DNA from: Shewanella litorisediminis
Lineage (GTDB): Bacteria > Pseudomonadota > Gammaproteobacteria > Enterobacterales > Shewanellaceae
Direction of reading: 5' to 3'
Assembly: GCF_016834455.1 (NCBI RefSeq)
Contig: NZ_CP069213.1
Span: forward strand, 4,007,501-4,071,500
DNA: 64,000 nucleotides
Below, in pieces: positions 62,810 through 64,000 of this stretch. Under the pieces are notes generated by a model. It worked only from the letters and a program-made list of their open reading frames with translations, did not search any database and was not told the DNA's origin. The translations under genes were made by a program, and so were the position numbers. Within the stretch, counting starts at the first letter, position 1. Each line of letters begins with the position of its first letter.

Positions 62810-64000
62810 ATGAAAATCTCGACCCTGTCTCTGGGCGCATCTGCCCTGCTGTTGGTACTGGCAAGCCTGATGGCAGCCACCCTGTTGTGGACCAGTGATC
62901 AGCGTCAGCAATTGGAGTTTCAAACCAGCGAACTCAATCGACTTCAGCAGAGCTTTGTCATCGATGTCAGGCGCTTACTGGAATCATACCTCACCAGTGG
63001 CGATGCCAGCCGTTTGGAGGCTGCCCGCCATCAATTGGCCGAAATGAGCTCATCCCTGGCGGTATTTGAACCTTCCCAGGCCGAGTCGCTGGCCAACAGA
63101 CTAAGCACCTTTGGCAGCGAACTCGACGGCAAATACCGCGCAGCAGGCAAACTGGCCGGTAACCCGCGCCAATTGCTGTCCCACGCCGAGACGGAGCTGC
63201 TCGACTTTAACCGCTTATTGGCCGCTTATGCCCGAGAAGGCCTGCCAGGCTCGCCCGACAAGGCAAGCCAACTTCTTGCCCTGACCGCCGAACTGCCTCC
63301 TCTGGTTTATGCCCTGTCCCAGCAAACCCAGGGTTATCTTATCGACAGAGACGCCCGTTTGAAGGGTATTCTGGATTCGAGTCTGGACTCCCTTGAGCAA
63401 TGGCGCGCCACACTCAGCAACGCACCTTTACTGGGGCTGCTTGAGACCATAGATGAAGATTCACTGATGCCCGGCGAAGTGCCTCCGCCTGCACAGGACA
63501 GGGCCGAAGCCCTGATTGCCGAGCTCGACAGTCTCAGCGGCCGCTATCGCCGCGAAATCGACAATACCCACCAGCTGCTGACCGACAACCAACAGACCCA
63601 GGCGGCACTGCGCTCTGCCATCGCCGATACCGAAAGCCTGTTGTTAACCATGGTTGACGAACAGTATCAGCGCAGCCAACACCTGAAGCAGCAAATGCAG
63701 CTCATTCTCTATGCCATGGCAGCGACACTGGCCATCTATGCCTTCTTCTATCTGGTGATACAGCAAAGACGGGTAGTCACGCCCCTCAAACGGCTCAACC
63801 AGGCCTTTATGCAGCTCACTGAGACCGGACAGCGGCAGCAGTTGGATGTCCGCAGCCGCTGTGAAACCGGCCAGATAGCCGGCCACTTTAATCGTCTGTT
63901 GCAACGCTTCGAGGTGGAAGACGAGGCCCAGCGGCACAGGATCAGCGGAATTTCAGCCACCCTCGACCAGCTCAGACGCCAAATCGCCGACATGGCCAAC
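62810..64000 (+). CDS. membrane receptor with HAMP domain, probably a chemoreceptor (C-terminus cut by window end)
   Basis: An open frame of 397 codons running off the right edge. A first transmembrane helix (about 5-27) is followed by a roughly 270-residue periplasmic helical domain (LNRLQQSFVIDVRRLLESYL, then YALSQQTQGYLIDRDARL), a second helix (about 300-320) and a HAMP domain (about 321-372: VVTPLKRLNQAFMQLTETG, then RSRCETGQIAGHFNRLLQRF). A coiled-coil segment then begins. This is the plan of a methyl-accepting chemotaxis protein, but the signalling tip is outside the window; a histidine kinase or diguanylate cyclase output remains possible. Confidence 0.75.
   Translation, partial: MKISTLSLGASALLLVLASLMAATLLWTSDQRQQLEFQTSELNRLQQSFVIDVRRLLESYLTSGDASRLEAARHQLAEMSSSLAVFEPSQAESLANRLSTFGSELDGKYRAAGKLAGNPRQLLSHAETELLDFNRLLAAYAREGLPGSPDKASQLLALTAELPPLVYALSQQTQGYLIDRDARLKGILDSSLDSLEQWRATLSNAPLLGLLETIDEDSLMPGEVPPPAQDRAEALIAELDSLSGRYRREIDNTHQLLTDNQQTQAALRSAIADTESLLLTMVDEQYQRSQHLKQQMQLILYAMAATLAIYAFFYLVIQQRRVVTPLKRLNQAFMQLTETGQRQQLDVRSRCETGQIAGHFNRLLQRFEVEDEAQRHRISGISATLDQLRRQIADMAN

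Noticed and set aside
1..64000. Search by eye for CRISPR arrays, prophage genes, transposases, rRNA genes and replication origins
   Set aside because: None seen. The regular repeats found are within protein-coding genes (ftsY, the metal adaptor, coxB and the receptor).

Overview
The window is 64 kb of a gammaproteobacterial chromosome, almost certainly from the genus Shewanella. The main evidence is a close match to the tetraheme menaquinol dehydrogenase CymA and the backbone gene order menDHCE, rpoH-ftsXEY, rsmD, cymA, plsB, lexA, cox operon, nfuA, bioH, tex, greB, ompR-envZ. Base composition is moderately GC-rich and even by eye, and coding is dense with many start/stop overlaps. The species cannot be fixed from this sequence; a higher-GC species such as S. 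amazonensis would fit. I saw no prophage, insertion sequence, CRISPR array or toxin-antitoxin pair.

Layout. 1-3.6 kb: a broken HDOD gene at the edge, an exported methyltransferase-like protein, an orphan TonB, and an amino-acid exporter facing an Lrp-type regulator. 3.8-8.9 kb: the translationally coupled menaquinone genes menD-menH-menC-menE. 9.0-13.3 kb (minus): ftsY-ftsE-ftsX and then rpoH, with a repeat-expanded acidic N-terminus in FtsY. 13.5-15.0 kb: rsmD, a yhhL-like gene and cymA, which uses the quinone made by the men pathway. 15.4-22.0 kb: a metal-handling cluster of small exported Met/His/Cys-rich proteins, a two-domain HMBD protein, and a CusB/CusA-type RND pump without an outer-membrane partner. 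22.0-24.4 kb: RNase T2, a VOC protein, a single-domain globin and tRNA-Gly(CCC). 24.5-29.4 kb: plsB-mtr opposite lexA-sulA, with two LexA boxes between them.

29.8-38.5 kb: a complete aerobic caa3-like cytochrome c oxidase locus (coxB, coxA, ctaG, coxC, SURF1, a CX3C protein, ctaA, ctaB, sco) with a small antisense DUF2909 gene inside it. 38.7-46.5 kb: a self-contained chemosensory operon (STAS, CheY, CheA, CheW, a triple-PAS receptor, CheR, CheB). 46.5-64 kb: polysaccharide deacetylase, DinF-type MATE transporter, nfuA, M14 peptidase, comF, bioH, a Q/H-rich hypothetical, an LtaS-like sulfatase-fold enzyme, tex, greB, a membrane hypothetical, ompR-envZ, and a receptor-like gene cut by the window end.

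Most of the window is conserved backbone. The parts most worth a second look are the metal cluster, the duplicated cytochrome c domain in CoxB, the antisense gene and CX3C protein in the cox locus, the triple-PAS receptor with its C-terminal tether-like motif, and the RNase T2 with an altered active-site motif. I found no clear case of a wholly new system.
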